Assembly (NCBI GenBank): GCA_033297205.1
Contig: MU859209.1
Coordinates: forward strand, 27,188-91,187
Source: Pseudoneurospora amorphoporcata
Lineage: Eukaryota; Ascomycota; Sordariomycetes; Sordariales; Sordariaceae
DNA length: 64,000 bases
Direction of reading: 5' to 3'
Numbering within the stretch: the stretch's first letter is position 1; the number at the start of each line of letters is the position of its first letter. The position numbers and the translations under genes are program-made. Below, in pieces: positions 27,476-39,275 of the stretch. The notes beneath the pieces were generated by a model, which saw only the letters and a list, made by a program, of their open reading frames with translations, was not told the origin of the DNA and did not search any database.

Positions 27476-27650
27476 ACATCGGGATACCAAGAACTGAACG
27501 ACAAAAATCACACAGAAAAAGCCTGATCAACAAATGGACGAAACATCGGGATACCAAGAACTGAAGGACAAAAATCACACAGAAAAAGCCGGATCAACAC
27601 ATGGACGAAACATCCCGTCGGGATACCAAGAACTGAACGACAAAAATCAA
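27476..27650. repeat. 67-bp tandem repeat, about 2.6 copies
   Basis: Units begin with ACATC..GGGATACCAAGAAC at 27476, 27543 and 27610. The first two units differ by a few substitutions (for example CTGAACG/CTGAAGG and GCCTGATC/GCCGGATC). The third carries a 6-bp insertion (CCGTCG) and stops after about 40 bp. The 67-bp period is not a multiple of three, so it is not a coding repeat. It ends just before the structured segment at 27668-27890. Confidence 0.9.
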
Positions 27651-27667
27651 CAAGGAAACATAAAAGC

Positions 27668-27890
27668 CCGGATTTCGACTTCCGAAGTTTCAAACTTGGA
27701 ACCGGGAGTCTAAGCTGAGAGGGACCCGTTTCATGTTCCTCAGTGCCGTGAGGAGTAAGAACGGCTCATCACGCTCGGCCCCTCACGGCCATGCCGGGGA
27801 GGCCTTGCTCTCAGAGTGCGGAAAGGGTACGCAGTCCGAACCTGCCCCTCATCTCGTCTCGTTGACTATGTACGAGACTTTCGTGAGGGG
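27668..27890 (+). ncRNA. Candidate structured RNA segment
   Basis: Several strong helices can be drawn in order. CCCGG 27668-27672 pairs with CCGGG 27702-27706. CTGAGAG at about 27714-27720 pairs over a long range with CTCTCAG at about 27808-27814, enclosing a CCTCA/TGAGG hairpin near 27738-27753 and a GGCC..CGGC-CAT-GCCG..GGCC hairpin near 27777-27804. CCCCTCA 27845-27851 and TCTCG 27857-27861 pair with CGAGA 27873-27877 and TGAGGGG 27884-27890. Nested hairpins closed by a long-range helix suggest a folded RNA rather than chance. I cannot match it to SRP RNA, RNase P/MRP, U snRNAs, 5S rRNA or tRNA. The strand is arbitrary because complementary helices exist on both. Transcription is unproven. 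Confidence 0.35.
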
Positions 27891-27905
27891 AAGTTCCAAC
27901 TTACA

Positions 27906-30900
27906 CTAAAGCCACCTAGCTAGGCCTCCAAGGTGCCGGTTGCGGTCCCCGACCGAACCTCGAAAGTTGGGGGTGAATATGGACGATGTGGTTGGCCAGG
28001 AGATATGTACCAACAGTAAAAAAGGTTTTCGCTGGATCCATCGCCACCGTGTTGCGACTCGGTCGACGGGTCCTTGACGGCGTTAACCGGCGACCGTTTC
28101 ACAACGACTTTTAGCTTCTCCCCACAAAGAGGCCCGACCCTGTTCGATCTGAATGGTGAGGGGAAAATGCTCCAAAAATGGAAACCTTGAATGGAACAAT
28201 CCCTCAATGGCTTGTTAGTGTACCCCGTTAGATCCGGACTCCATCTTCCGGGTCCGAGAACCTGACGATCTTCCGCCACCTCACACCTCGAACCTCGATG
28301 GTTTCCTTGACTAACACTTTTTAGTCCGTGGTGGTGTGGTGGTGGTGGGTGTGAACGCCCCTGAAAATCAATTGAACTAGTCTAGACTTGCTTCGGACGA
28401 CCGTCCGTTATCGATTGTTGTCAATGTCGAGATTCACCCATGGACTGGAATTCAACATGGCAAGAGGCAACATAATCGAGGAGTTGTGCACATTGCGACC
28501 AAACCGGTTCATGTTATCTGGTGGTGAAAATGAAAAAAATGTTGAATAAGGCCAAGCATTCAAATGCCCGTAATGCTTACGATAAGCCTAGTGTAAATAG
28601 ATGCTAGTCTAGTGGCCTATCCTTGTGGAAGTTGTGGCATCAACTTAACACCAATGCTGACTTTTGCTGGCGACAGACAGGCCATGACGTTGGATTTATG
28701 GAAAATTCGAGGAAAAAAAAACAAAAAAAAAAAAAAAAAACGGATTCATCACCGCGCGTGCAGTCCAAATTGAAATGGGACTTTTCTCGACGCCAATCGG
28801 CACACTACCACTAGGTAACGTTACCTCTCTGATCTTTTTGGACAAAGGGGAATCTAGAACCTGCCCTGTGCAGTTCGGGTGGTGGAACTGGATGCTGGGC
28901 ATCTATCTATCTAAGTCTAGTATCTTTCCTACCGTGCCTGCTCTAGAATTGATAGTTCGACATCATACGATTGACTGACATGGACGATACGGTACAATAT
29001 TGACGACGTTCCTACGTGCGTGCGACAACCACGCACGCATTGGAACGAGGTGGAGATGGGTAGGTAGTGTGGTACATATGCACTGCTCATATTAGTCAGT
29101 TAGGTAGTCAGTCAGTCAGTGGCATCGCATCGCATCGCTTAAGTGTTTTCCGAACTTTCCCAACCGTAGCCCAGTAGGTAGGTAGGTAAGGCGAGGTAAG
29201 ATATATACGTTGAGGTACACTATGCAAAGATAAGTACCTTAAGGTAAACTCATTTCCTACATCATCGGTCGCAATGCCGGCACCTAGGTATTGCATTCGC
29301 CCGTTCGGCATCCCGGTATGTAAGTAAGGTAGCTGCTGGTAGTGGAGTGCATGATAGATAGATAGTATGATGCTCAGAAGACATGAATTGAGTGAGCCTC
29401 ATCCGTCATGACATGGGAGTCCCGGTGGACGAGAGCCTCTTAGTCAAAATTCGAGTTATCAACTTTTCGGGTCGAGATGATGATGTACATGAAATAGCTT
29501 TTAGATGGGAATAAAAAAACAAAACAGGTGCCTGAAAGAAGAAATGGAAATGATTCCATGAGCATGAAATGGCATGGGGGCTGGTCTGAGACACAAAAGC
29601 GGTTTGTTGTTGTTGTGGTTGACCTTTCCGTTCTCGGTCGGGGTGTTCACCTAGGTGTGGGATGGATGCCTGGCCTGGTCCGACTGCGGTGAATTTCTCT
29701 GCCGACGTCATTCTTGTCAACTTCCCAGCGCCAGGCAAGGGCCGGTCCTAGCTCACCAGCTCCCTGATCCGGAGCATCCATGCGGTGGAGTGCTTACCGG
29801 GTATGTACCGTGCGCGGCTCTTTCTGATGTTGTCTCAACAACACAGCGACTTGGATACTGCGAGAAAAAATTCTAGAACGGATGAAAACTGAAAGCCAAT
29901 GATGGCGCCATGCCATGGTGTAGCACAACATCGCAGCCTGTTTCTCACCGGGTGTCTGACTTGCTTCCATGCTCATACATACTCATACTGACAGAAATCT
30001 CGAACCCGACAGAACGACCGTTGACAGATTATCGCAAACACGCTGCGAATGTCTCGGATCTCACATCAAGTTCCAGCCCAAGGTCGAAAAGTCCTTTGCG
30101 TGCATGCAAGTCACACGTCGGTGTCGGTCATGGCGAAGTGAAAACTCGGCAAGAGAGAAAAAAAAAAAAAAAAAAGGAAAAAAAGAAAAAGGTCGAGGAA
30201 GAACCCCAAAACCGAGAAAAGTCTTTGTTGTCCGTCCCGGGAGAAACAATCGTTCGTTCGTGATAGAAAAACACAGGCGTGTCGCCTCGGGAACTCCTTT
30301 TGTTGAACGGTTCGGGAGGGCGACACTCATGTCCGTCTAGAAGGATGGCCGAGTGAACAACGGACTTGTTGATCAAATAGAAAGAGATAAGACAGACCTC
30401 GATGAAAGCATGAAACTGGAAAAAAACCATTCACAACCACCTCAACCACGGCGCCGGCTCCGGAGCAAATATCGGACGTGTCTTGAGTGTCAACCACCCG
30501 CCAGGGCACACAGAAACCTGAGACCCCTACCCGAACCGTCGGACGGTAGGTACATGGTGAGAAAAACAAAAAAAGGTCGGAGGGTGGGAGACATGTCATG
30601 AGAAAACGGAGGCTTATACACGACGGACCCTGCTGCCCTCACTGTCAACCGTTTCGATATTGACACGGAGTACTCGACACAAGTACTTAGGTACCCAATG
30701 ACTTTGCATTGTGAACTTTTGAGAGAATCCCTCATTGTCCAATTGAATTCCTCAGAGGCATCTCTGCGTCTTGATGGCTCCACCCGATACTGTATGGCTC
30801 CACACTGCAATGATGCTAGGCCTAGGTGATGTGGGTACAAGCGAGGCCATGCAGCCAAGAAATACAGGGCGAAATACCTGTACTGTACGAAGTTACATAT

Positions 30901-31700
30901 GTACATGCCTGAGGTGATATGACCGCAACCAGCCAGTTGCATGCCATGATGTTGCTTGCTTGGTCTGGTTTCAGCAGAACGGAACGGGAGAGAGGAAAAC
31001 CAAGAGGAAAGCCGTTTTTACCTTCCAACACTGTTTACTGTACCTGTGCGTCCGGCGTGCTGTAACTGGCAAGGCAGATTCTCTCCCTTGGACCTGAGCT
31101 CTGCTTTCCTTCAATTCCCTTCCCGTCGCGTCAATACTCTACTGCACAAGGGATATGACATGACAGGACAGAAAGCAACTGTGGGCATTAAGCGAGTCTG
31201 AGCAGAGCGTTGCTGCCCGTTGGGAGGAAGTACATAGAGTAGGTAATCAATGCAAGAGATGCACTTCAAATCAACGCCAACTTGAACTGCATGGAACTGT
31301 CTCAATGGCCCCATCATCTCCGTCTCCATGGTCTGTACATTCTGGACAGTGTCTGACTGTACAGGAACATGGAGACATCCAAGGACGGCGGTACCTTTTT
31401 TGTTCACAGTTCCATTTCAGAACCACAAGGATGGATGCGAAGACGGTGGTCCGTTTGAGCCAAAAGAGCAAAGACACACGCCCTCCTCACTGCTCACCCC
31501 CTTCCCGGCCCCCTGTTCTGCCCCCACCGGTCCTGGTCCCGTTGTCCAACCGTGTTCTCCTCCCAAGGAATGAGCTTGTCGCATTCCTTGTTGGAGTGAG
31601 AGTGAAGAACGGGGCATGGACCTGGGGACAGACTCGCTCGAGTGACGGGGCTCATGATTCAAAACCACAGCTGCTCCGCTTCCTCTAGCACCAAAGTGCC
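27906..31700. other. Gene-free region, part 6
   Basis: No supported gene. There are long A-rich tracts at about 28713-28740 and 30158-30190, TACC/GGTA words near 29058 and 29175-29190, and a (GTCA)n run near 29108-29120. A CTAAC plus TTTTTAG acceptor-like sequence at about 28310-28323 has no convincing exon next to it. Confidence 0.5.
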
Positions 31701-33282
31701 TCCCGCTCTCCCTCTCTTTTTGTCTTGTAAGCCAACACCTCTGTTGTGTTTACTTTTTTGTTTTTCCTTGTTTAAAAAGGACCATTGATCTTTATCTGGT
31801 TCCTTCCTACCCCTCCCCTACTATCCATCCATCCATTCATCCTCCTCCTCCTCCTCCCGTCGCCGAGGTTGGCCATTGACATACGAAGAGAGAAGAAGCA
31901 TCCGACTCATAGCTTCAAGGAAGAGATACATTTGGGATAACCCCCCCCCCCCCCTTTTCGACATTCCATCGACATTATCAGCATTTCACTTGAAGGCATT
32001 TTGAAAACGATCAAAAAACAAAAAACAGTCATCATTGCATTGGAAAAGCACAGAAAGAGGTTGGAAAAGGACCGATAAGTGAGAAATATCAGGAAGGGCG
32101 ATCAGGCGATATCGAAATCGACAGACCCCCCTCAACGACATACCCCCCCGACAGGACACCGACCTCTCTTCACCGCCTACCATCTTGGGTCCCTCCAGTC
32201 GCCATCCATCCCGTCAATCAATCAAGAAATCACTTCATCCTCCTCCTCCTTTGTCCGCCGTCATCCGCCATCCGCCGGTTCCGATCGAATCGACTGATAA
32301 ACCACCACACCACCGCCTCCATCGATCGGCGACGACGACGACATTCGACTCTCTGGTAGAAGCGAGTGTTTTGTAAAAAGTCAAATCACAAACCTCGTTG
32401 CTGGAATATTGCCGTGGTTTGTCATTTGTCTCTTTTGCATTTATTCTTGTCTTCAGTCTTGTTTTGAATACGACGCGACGGACTCTTACCGCCAAGCCGT
32501 GCGGCTACATTCAAGTAAGTGGGCACATCCTTTTTCCCTGACAGAACAACGGAAGAAAAAAAAAGAACGAGCGACGACGGGACGACCAGTGGGCGGGTGC
32601 GATGGGACGCACGCTTTCTTCACGTTTCAGCATGGAAATCAGTCCTTGTCTTCTCTCTTGCCCGGTTCCCCCCTTTGCCCTGCTCTGCCACACTGCACTT
32701 GCACCCGACTGTCCACTCCCCAACAGCACCACTTGGAAGGCCTGGAAAGACCTGAACACACCACTGCACCGCTCTTAACACTGGGCCTGCCTGCCCCTGC
32801 GCTTGCCCTGCCTGGACTGGACCCGTTTCTGGTCGCTGGGGACAAGAGAAGCTGGAAAGCAGCCAACCAGGGCACCACAGCACAACACACCCACGCTCTA
32901 CAGGCCGCTCTCTCGCCTATCTCCGTCTTTTTTGATCCCTTCCACATCGGATGGATTTGCCACTACTGGGTGACGGGCTCCACTCCGTTATCGCTTCCCG
33001 CCCATTGTGTCACAGCCCAGCGGTCCCAGCAACCCCCAGCCCTGTTGTTGCCGTGGTGGTGCCCTGTTGCTGGGCTCACCAATGACAAGTCCACCACCCC
33101 CTGACACGACAAGAAGCCCCCGCTACTATCAATTCCAGGTTCCCATTGCCCCACCTCCCCCTGCAGTTTACAGTTCAGTCTGCCTGGATCGGGGTTGCTG
33201 GCAAGTGGAAAGCACCGCAGTCAAGATCACTTACAAGGTCAATCAATCGGGCAATGACCGGGCGGCCCTTTCGCACACCATT

Positions 33283-33313
<31 letters not shown>

Positions 33314-33996
33314 GCAGTCAATCAATCGCTAGCGCGGAGCACTGCGGTCTTAAGTGCCTGTCAGACAGCACTCAGCGAGTGCATTGCCCCCCCCACCCGG
33401 TCGGAACTTGGTTCCATGCCTGATACGCAGGCAGGTATCTGCAGTGCAGTGCCTCTCTAAAAAAGACTTCCACTTCTTCCACTTCCACTTCCACTTCCAC
33501 TTCCACTTCCATTCTGTCTCCGTCATCCGTCATTGACAAATCATCATCTCCCCACCCTTTCCTTCTTCATTCCCTTTTTTCTTTTCTTTTGCGTTTTTGC
33601 ATTTCAAAGCGACCACGATATAAACCAGATTGAAAATTGAAAAAAAAAAAAAAAAAGGGCAACCGCTAACCTATTCACCTCTTGGGCATTTGCAGCTGCC
33701 AATCCAAAAGTGGAATATTGAAGAGAACTTCTTTGACACCGCCGTCAACAAAGAAACAAGCCCTTCTCTCTCCCGACACAACCACCAAACCCGACCCGTC
33801 GAGGCACACTCCTACGCATTTAGTACATTCCTCCATGTACTAAGGCCCGACACCCGACATCCGACAACCTCGTCTTCTCTCGCTCTACTCTAACGTATCT
33901 TTTATCACTCGCTTCTCCCCTTCGTCGCCATCGACTCGACGACGACGACGACGACGACGACATCTCCCCCACGACCACACATAATCGCGAGAGAGA
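31701..33996 (+). promoter_or_regulatory. Promoter and long 5' leader of the CBM21 gene, probable leader intron
   Basis: Dense CT-rich sequence (CCAT and CCT runs near 31825-31858, C-run near 31940-31953) looks like a Neurospora-type promoter/leader. A consensus donor GTAAGT sits at 32515-32520. Two acceptors follow: a T28 tract ending in GCAG at 33317, and GCTAAC followed by TTTGCAG ending at 33695. A leader intron of about 0.8 or 1.2 kb is therefore plausible. TATAAA at 33619-33624 could serve an alternative downstream start. A (TTCCAC)n repeat lies at about 33470-33511. The 231-codon frame at 32409-33104 looks non-coding. Transcript data would be needed to settle the structure. Confidence 0.4.
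33470..33511. repeat. (TTCCAC)n hexanucleotide repeat in the CBM21 leader
   Basis: Six to seven hexamer units in a row within the leader region of the phosphatase-subunit gene. Confidence 0.85.
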
Positions 33997-36697
33997 ATGC
34001 CTTACACACCACCCTCCCACAGGTCTCCGGCTTCGTCGGCACCCTCCTCACCAATCCAGAGCCGGAGACCTTCGATCAACCAAGCACAGAATGGCGGCTG
34101 CCCCATGTCCCCCACATCATCGACCAAGCCCGCACTCCCTCGATCGGCATCGTATCTTATGAAGCACCGACGAACTCCCTCGGCCCCGGCACCCACACAG
34201 CATAACGAGTTGTCCCCGTCGGCGACCGTGGAGGATTTCAAGACTATGGCTCTCAACAGCATCGTGCGCCAGTCGCCCCCTCCAATAACGGGCGAAAGGC
34301 CGGGCATGCCCGCCGGCGCCGTCATCTCCCCTCCCGACTCGGCTAGTGAAGATGAGGGTCAGCTGGAGATGAAGAAGGAGGACACACCGCGTGGCAGGAC
34401 AATCGAGAACCTCAAGGAGCTCAAGGACGCCATCAGCCAGATCCCCGTCCACCGCTCATGCTCGCCCAACAACCGCACCGACATTCCCGAACCCGTCATC
34501 GCCGAGAAGAAGGACAAGACAAAGCCGGATGCGGGTGATCTGCTAGTACTGCCGTCGCAGGCCAAGGCCATTGCCGACATGCAGCAGAAGCAGGACGCCG
34601 CCAACGGAGTCAACCGCCGATTCTCCCACACCCGATCCGCCACCGAGCCTCACATCGTGCTGAGCAAGTCTATGGGAAGCTCAGTCTCAGCATCTGAAGA
34701 GGACACTGACGAAGAGCAGCAAAGAAAGCCCCCCATGGTGCGCAAGAAGTCGGGTGAGCTTGTGCGTCCTGCGCTGCGACCTCCATCTCGCCGACGACCC
34801 TCCAGTATGCCTGGTACGCCCACCTTCAAGGCTGTCCACTTTGACTCGCATCTCGAGCACGTTCGCCATTTCTTGCAGGTCGACCGCCCGTTGGCCGTTA
34901 GTGCTGGCTCATCGCCGGTCGATAACTACGATAGCGATACCGAGTACCCCTTCAACGGGACCAACGACAGCCAGTCAAATGCACGTCAGCCTCCCTTCGA
35001 GTGGGAGCTTGTCCTGTCCAACTTCCCCACCGATACTCCGGCTCGCCGGGCACAGCCTGTTCGTTTGGAACGTGTTTGGCTATCTAGCGACCAGAAGTGC
35101 CTCATAGGGTCGGTGGCGGTGGTCAACCTGGCGTTCCACAAGAGTGTTACTTGCAGGTTTACTTTGGACTACTGGAAGACCACCTCGGAGGTGTCGGCCG
35201 AGTACATGAGCGACATCACCCCAGCCGACTCCCCGCTCGGACAGGACCGTTTCAACTTCACCATCAAGCTCTCGGACATGGCCAACCTGGAGTCAAAGAC
35301 GCTGTACTTCTGCGTTAGGTACAACGTCAACGGCCAGGAGCACTGGGACAGCAATAACGGCATCAACTTCCAGATTGACTTCCGCAAGAAGGCTCTCCCC
35401 GCGAACGGCAAGAAGGGTGTCATCGGCGCTGCTTCTCGTCCTGTTAACGGCCTGCCCAAGAGCAACCGTCGCTCCAACCAGCAGTCGGCGGCACCCAAGG
35501 CCAAGTTCGCTCCTATCGGTTCGGATGACTTTGGTGGCAGGGGCAAGCTCAGCTTTGGTAGCTCCCTCGATGACTACGACTCGCTTCCCGCTGGCCTTCG
35601 CTTGCGTGGTGTCAAGAGCACCACCAGCATCCCCAGCGATAACCTGCCGAGCCGTCTGTCTGCCCCTAGCGGTCAGGCCTTTGCCAACCGCTACGACTTC
35701 GGTGCCTCCCTTGCCACGGCCATCCAGACCGCCAAGGACAACCTGCCCAAGAAGGAAGATGGTGCTCTTTACATGAAGTCCTCCAGGAAGCCCGCTCTTG
35801 CCAACTCTGGCATCCAGCGCAGGCATCATCCTACCTTGACTACTACTCCTGTTGCTCCCGCTCCCACTCCTGCTCCTGCTCCTGCCGCTGCCCCTAAGAA
35901 GGCTGCAGCACCAGCACCTACTCCTGCTCCTACTCCTGTGGCTGCCACTCCTGCGCCCGCCAACTCCACCTCCAAGCCTTCTCTCAACATCCCTGGTGTT
36001 TCCACCACCGGCAGCATTGCTTCGTCCTCGTATGAGGAGCTCGTCAACAAGTACTGCTTCGTAAGTTGTCCTCCCCCCCTGGGTCTGTGGTTGATAACAT
36101 TTGACAAGCCTCAAGGCCCCCAACACCTCACGGTAACGATGATTAACACAATATTCATTACAACAGTTTGGATCCACCAAGCAGTCCAGCCCTCAGCTTA
36201 AGGATGGTAGCTTGCGCAACGGTCGCTTCGATAGTGCCGCGGACCTTCCTCAGCTTGCTAGCACCAGCAGCAGCAACAACTCGAGCTACGAAGGGAGCCC
36301 GGTTCACAACCACTTTTACGGTATGGGGTCTACGGCTCAGCATCACTCGCTGCACCCGAGGGATCCCAACCCTTATTTCTCTCATGGAAGTTTCATGAGC
36401 TTTGACGGGACGTCGCCGGCTGAAAGTCCTCTTAAGACGGGCTTCCAGTCGCAGCAGCAGCAGAATGCTGTAACCCCCTCAAGCAATGGGTCACGCAACA
36501 ATGGCCCTGGCACTAACAGCTTCGGATCTGGCTACGGAACCGGACCCAGCTACGGACCGAACTCTACTGGTACGTCGTCGAACGAGTACCCATATCACCA
36601 CAGCACCATGTCTTATGCCGATCGTTTCCCGTTCCACACAAACAACTATAACTATGGTGGCGCGGAAGCTCATGCTGCGACAGCTATTAGGGGGTAG
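33997..36697 (+). CDS. Type-1 protein phosphatase glycogen-targeting subunit (RVxF + CBM21)
   Basis: Two exons, 33997-36060 and 36167-36697, give 864 residues. The intron (36061-36166, 106 nt) has a GTAAGT donor, a GATTAAC branch-like site and an ACAACAG acceptor, and splices in phase 0. The protein resembles the Gac1/Pig family, which brings type-1 phosphatase to glycogen and so controls glycogen synthase. KAVHF at residues 278-282 fits the phosphatase-binding RVxF motif. Residues about 334-462 form a CBM21 carbohydrate-binding domain (FEWELVLSNF, RVWLSSDQKCLIGSVAVVN, VRYNVNGQEHWDSNNG). The N-terminal 270 residues are Ser/Pro-rich and disordered. A Pro/Ala-rich low-complexity stretch lies at about residues 615-655, and the tail is Ser/Asn/Gly/Tyr-rich. 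The RVxF followed by CBM21 is the family order. It is preceded by an unusually long leader and a gene desert. Confidence 0.92.
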
Positions 36698-39275
36698 ATG
36701 AGTCTCATCTTTTTTCTCATCTCACGTCTGTCTTGGGAGGGGTCTACCGTCTTCATCCATGGATCCCAACAAAGACAAAGGCCGCCGCTTCTGTATATGA
36801 ATGTTGAAAAGTGTGGGATTACACACGACAACACTCTCGACATACCATCACCGGCCTCGACATAAACTTTCTACTCATTCCGGTCTCCTACTCAATGGTC
36901 CTTTTTTTCGGCATTTGCTTTTTTTGTTCGGTTTTTGAAAGCATCAAGTTTGGCGTTTTGGTGGTCCTCTTCTTTTTTTTTTTTTTCCTCCCTACTTCTC
37001 CTTTCAACAACAGCATGATGATCACGAGTTCAAGCTTCGGTGTACGATTAAGGGAAACTGGCGGATCACCGGCACGGACAGGTTTCTTGCTGGTTTTCCT
37101 GGATTGGGGACAGAGTTTTTGGTGGTCGGTCGGGTTTCTTCAAGGGCCTGCAAACTCACATTCGCTGGAAGTCAACATTGGTAGTCTCCTCTTCAGGTCA
37201 AGGAGGGTCAGGGAGCGGTTCATATCCTTCGGTCATGGCATCACTCACTCCACAACCTCATCTCTACAACACACACTTCGACAAGCGCATCAACCTGGCC
37301 TTCCGCATACTCTTTTGCGATGGCTGATGGAACCTTGACACCTTCAGGAATCATTTTGTCACTGGGTCTTGTTTCCCAGTTCGTCGTGGTAGCTCTTTCG
37401 GGCTGCCCGACTCGGTCGTCGAGCTCTCCTCCTTATGGAAGTCAGGGAGCAAGACGATGGATGAAATGGTTCTCGACATGGGTGGTGATGGATTCTGTCA
37501 CCGAGTGGCTGTTATTAGTACTCGGTTAGGGTTTGGTTGTATTTTGTCGCCGTTTGTGCGTACATGGTCGGTCTGTCCAACAGCCAAGGTCCCAAAGCAT
37601 TTTACTTCATTGACATGGATGGCATCAGTCCGCTCGGTCGAAACCATATCCTGGGCGCGAGACTTTTGCTTGATGTGGGGGTAGCTTGCGGGTGTTGGTT
37701 GAGCTCGCTGGGACGTTGACTCGGACCTGTGCACACTGGAGGTGAAGGGACGTGGGTGTGAGTGATTAAGGGCGGTGGACAGCTGTACTGGACATGGGAA
37801 CACAAATGACAGATAACAGAGCTTGGAAGTAGAGCAGAATCTCCTGGTGGTGGCCAGGTAAGGTGGGCCAGTCATGGGGAGAGCGGCAGGGGCTTGTTTG
37901 GTAGTTTGTTTCTTCTCTTTTTCTTTGGTATCTTTATTATTGGCTTGGCTTGGCTGGGCTGGGCTGGCTGGCTCGCTTGCGGAAGGTTGCAAATGGTGGT
38001 TTAGGTTTAGGCTTTTAGGGGATGGTTTGGTAGGGAAAAAAACGGGTTATTACGATTGATAAATTTGATGAGTTATTGCACACACACAAACACAGCAGAA
38101 CATGACATGATGCGTGTATGAGCGAGCGAGTATATGAATTGAGTACTGTAGCAAAATGTATAAAATTAGATGATGAGTATGCTTTGGTGATCATGTGGAA
38201 TAAAAGATGTAAAGTCAGCCTCTGTCCGTAACGGACGGACTGTCTGTCTGTCTGCCTTTCCCCGGAGTGGTACAGTACCCTATGTCTTCACCTACTTACC
38301 TACCTACTCATAACACTTGTTAGAATAGTGATTCAGGGAATCCCAGGCCTAACCGAGAACCTCCACTGGAAGAAGCATGCTTGATGATGGCCCGCATCGC
38401 ATCATGCTGTACTGTATCGGCGTCATCTGAGAAACAAGTTTGTGCAAGGGTGTTGGAACTCGGCTCGCTTGTTCTCTTATCGCCGACATGTTGCTACTGT
38501 GTGTCATTGTTCAGGGGTGTAAACACGAGAGAGACAGACGCCTGATTAAGGTAGGTAGGAAGGAACTTGCCGGCCGACAACGGAGGGAGGGTTCCGTAGT
38601 GTAGGTAAGCTGGATTTGGAAAGTTTGTTGTTTTGATGGCATGGCATGGCGTCAGTTGAAAAGAAGCGTGATAACCTACCTTATGACGCTGTTCCAGCGG
38701 ACAACTTAGAGGTCTGGTGCCCCTTACATGTACGCCATCCAATGATCCAAGCCGGCCTTGCGCATGAAATGGAGGAGTGTCTACCTATTGACTAAACCGT
38801 TGGGATGGAATACACTGCTATCGAAATATCACATGCAACGTGAAGACATAAGATGGCCGTAGTGGGAAACAACATGAGGCAAACAATACCTAAGAAAATG
38901 CTCTTCTTACAAGTTCCTACCTCTAATTATCTATTCTCCCTCTGACCCGTGCCGGGCTCCTCCATGTCGGGTTACCAATACCTAACTATTAGAACCTGCC
39001 TGCCGACAGTCTAGAATAGCTGTCTCCCGGAGATCTCAATGTTTCCATCCATGCCCGCGTGTCCACCTATCCACCCACCACTTCCTGGTTTCCCGTCCAG
39101 TCGATCCAAGTGTGAAATTCTGGGTAGCCCCAGCTCCAAGCATGCTCCCCCGCTCACTCACGGTCGCCACGAGTACTATGGACCAGTAGGTAGGTAGAGT
39201 CCTTGGCCAACATATATTGCCGAGTTTCCAGTCAGACAAGCGCACCACCTGTGGAATTCGCTACAAAGTACTCCT
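36698..39275. other. Intergenic: CBM21 3' flank and inverted-repeat copy B
   Basis: No gene is supported. The first kilobase is T-rich (T-run near 36970-36986) and probably includes the CBM21 3' untranslated region; the 175-codon frame at 36811-37338 looks random. GGCT-type repeats occur near 37945-37975, copy B of the inverted repeat at 38177-38509, and TACC words near 38290-38305, 38551 and 39186. Confidence 0.5.
38177..38509 (-). repeat. Long diverged inverted repeat, copy B
   Basis: Reverse-complement partner of 969-1328. The match starts at GTATGCTTTGGTGATCATGTG and ends at GTGTCATTG. Copy B is about 30 bp shorter, mainly because blocks present in copy A near its GTAATAGTAAAC and AAAGTTGAAAGT stretches are missing. 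Two positions (TTTACATC versus TTCACATC, TTTTATT versus TTCTATT) are C-to-T changes relative to copy A. That is too few to call RIP. Confidence 0.85.

Noticed and set aside
27884..27909. Helitron 3' end (hairpin followed by CTAA)
   Set aside because: The hairpin-to-CTAA distance is too long, the next base is A rather than T, and there is no Rep/helicase or 5' TC end; kept only as a remark.
28713..28740. A-rich tract as a LINE or SINE tail
   Set aside because: No reverse transcriptase remnant, promoter box or target duplication beside it; similar A or T runs occur throughout the window.
32409..33104. 231-codon frame before the CBM21 gene
   Set aside because: Cys/His/Pro-rich without domains, crosses a consensus donor at 32515 and lies in the probable leader.
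35293..36180. 295-codon frame on the minus strand
   Set aside because: Antisense to the CBM21 gene, including its Pro/Ala-rich stretch; no domain of its own.
36811..37338. 175-codon frame after the CBM21 stop
   Set aside because: Lies in T-rich probable 3' untranslated sequence, Phe/Ser-biased composition.
37524..37534. Telomere-like GGTTAGGGTTT, considered as a telomerase RNA template or internal telomere
   Set aside because: A single copy with TTTG following does not fit repeated TTAGGG or a template of 1.5 repeats. A similar word at 63936-63947 is better read as a branch-site-like CCCTAACCC on the minus strand.
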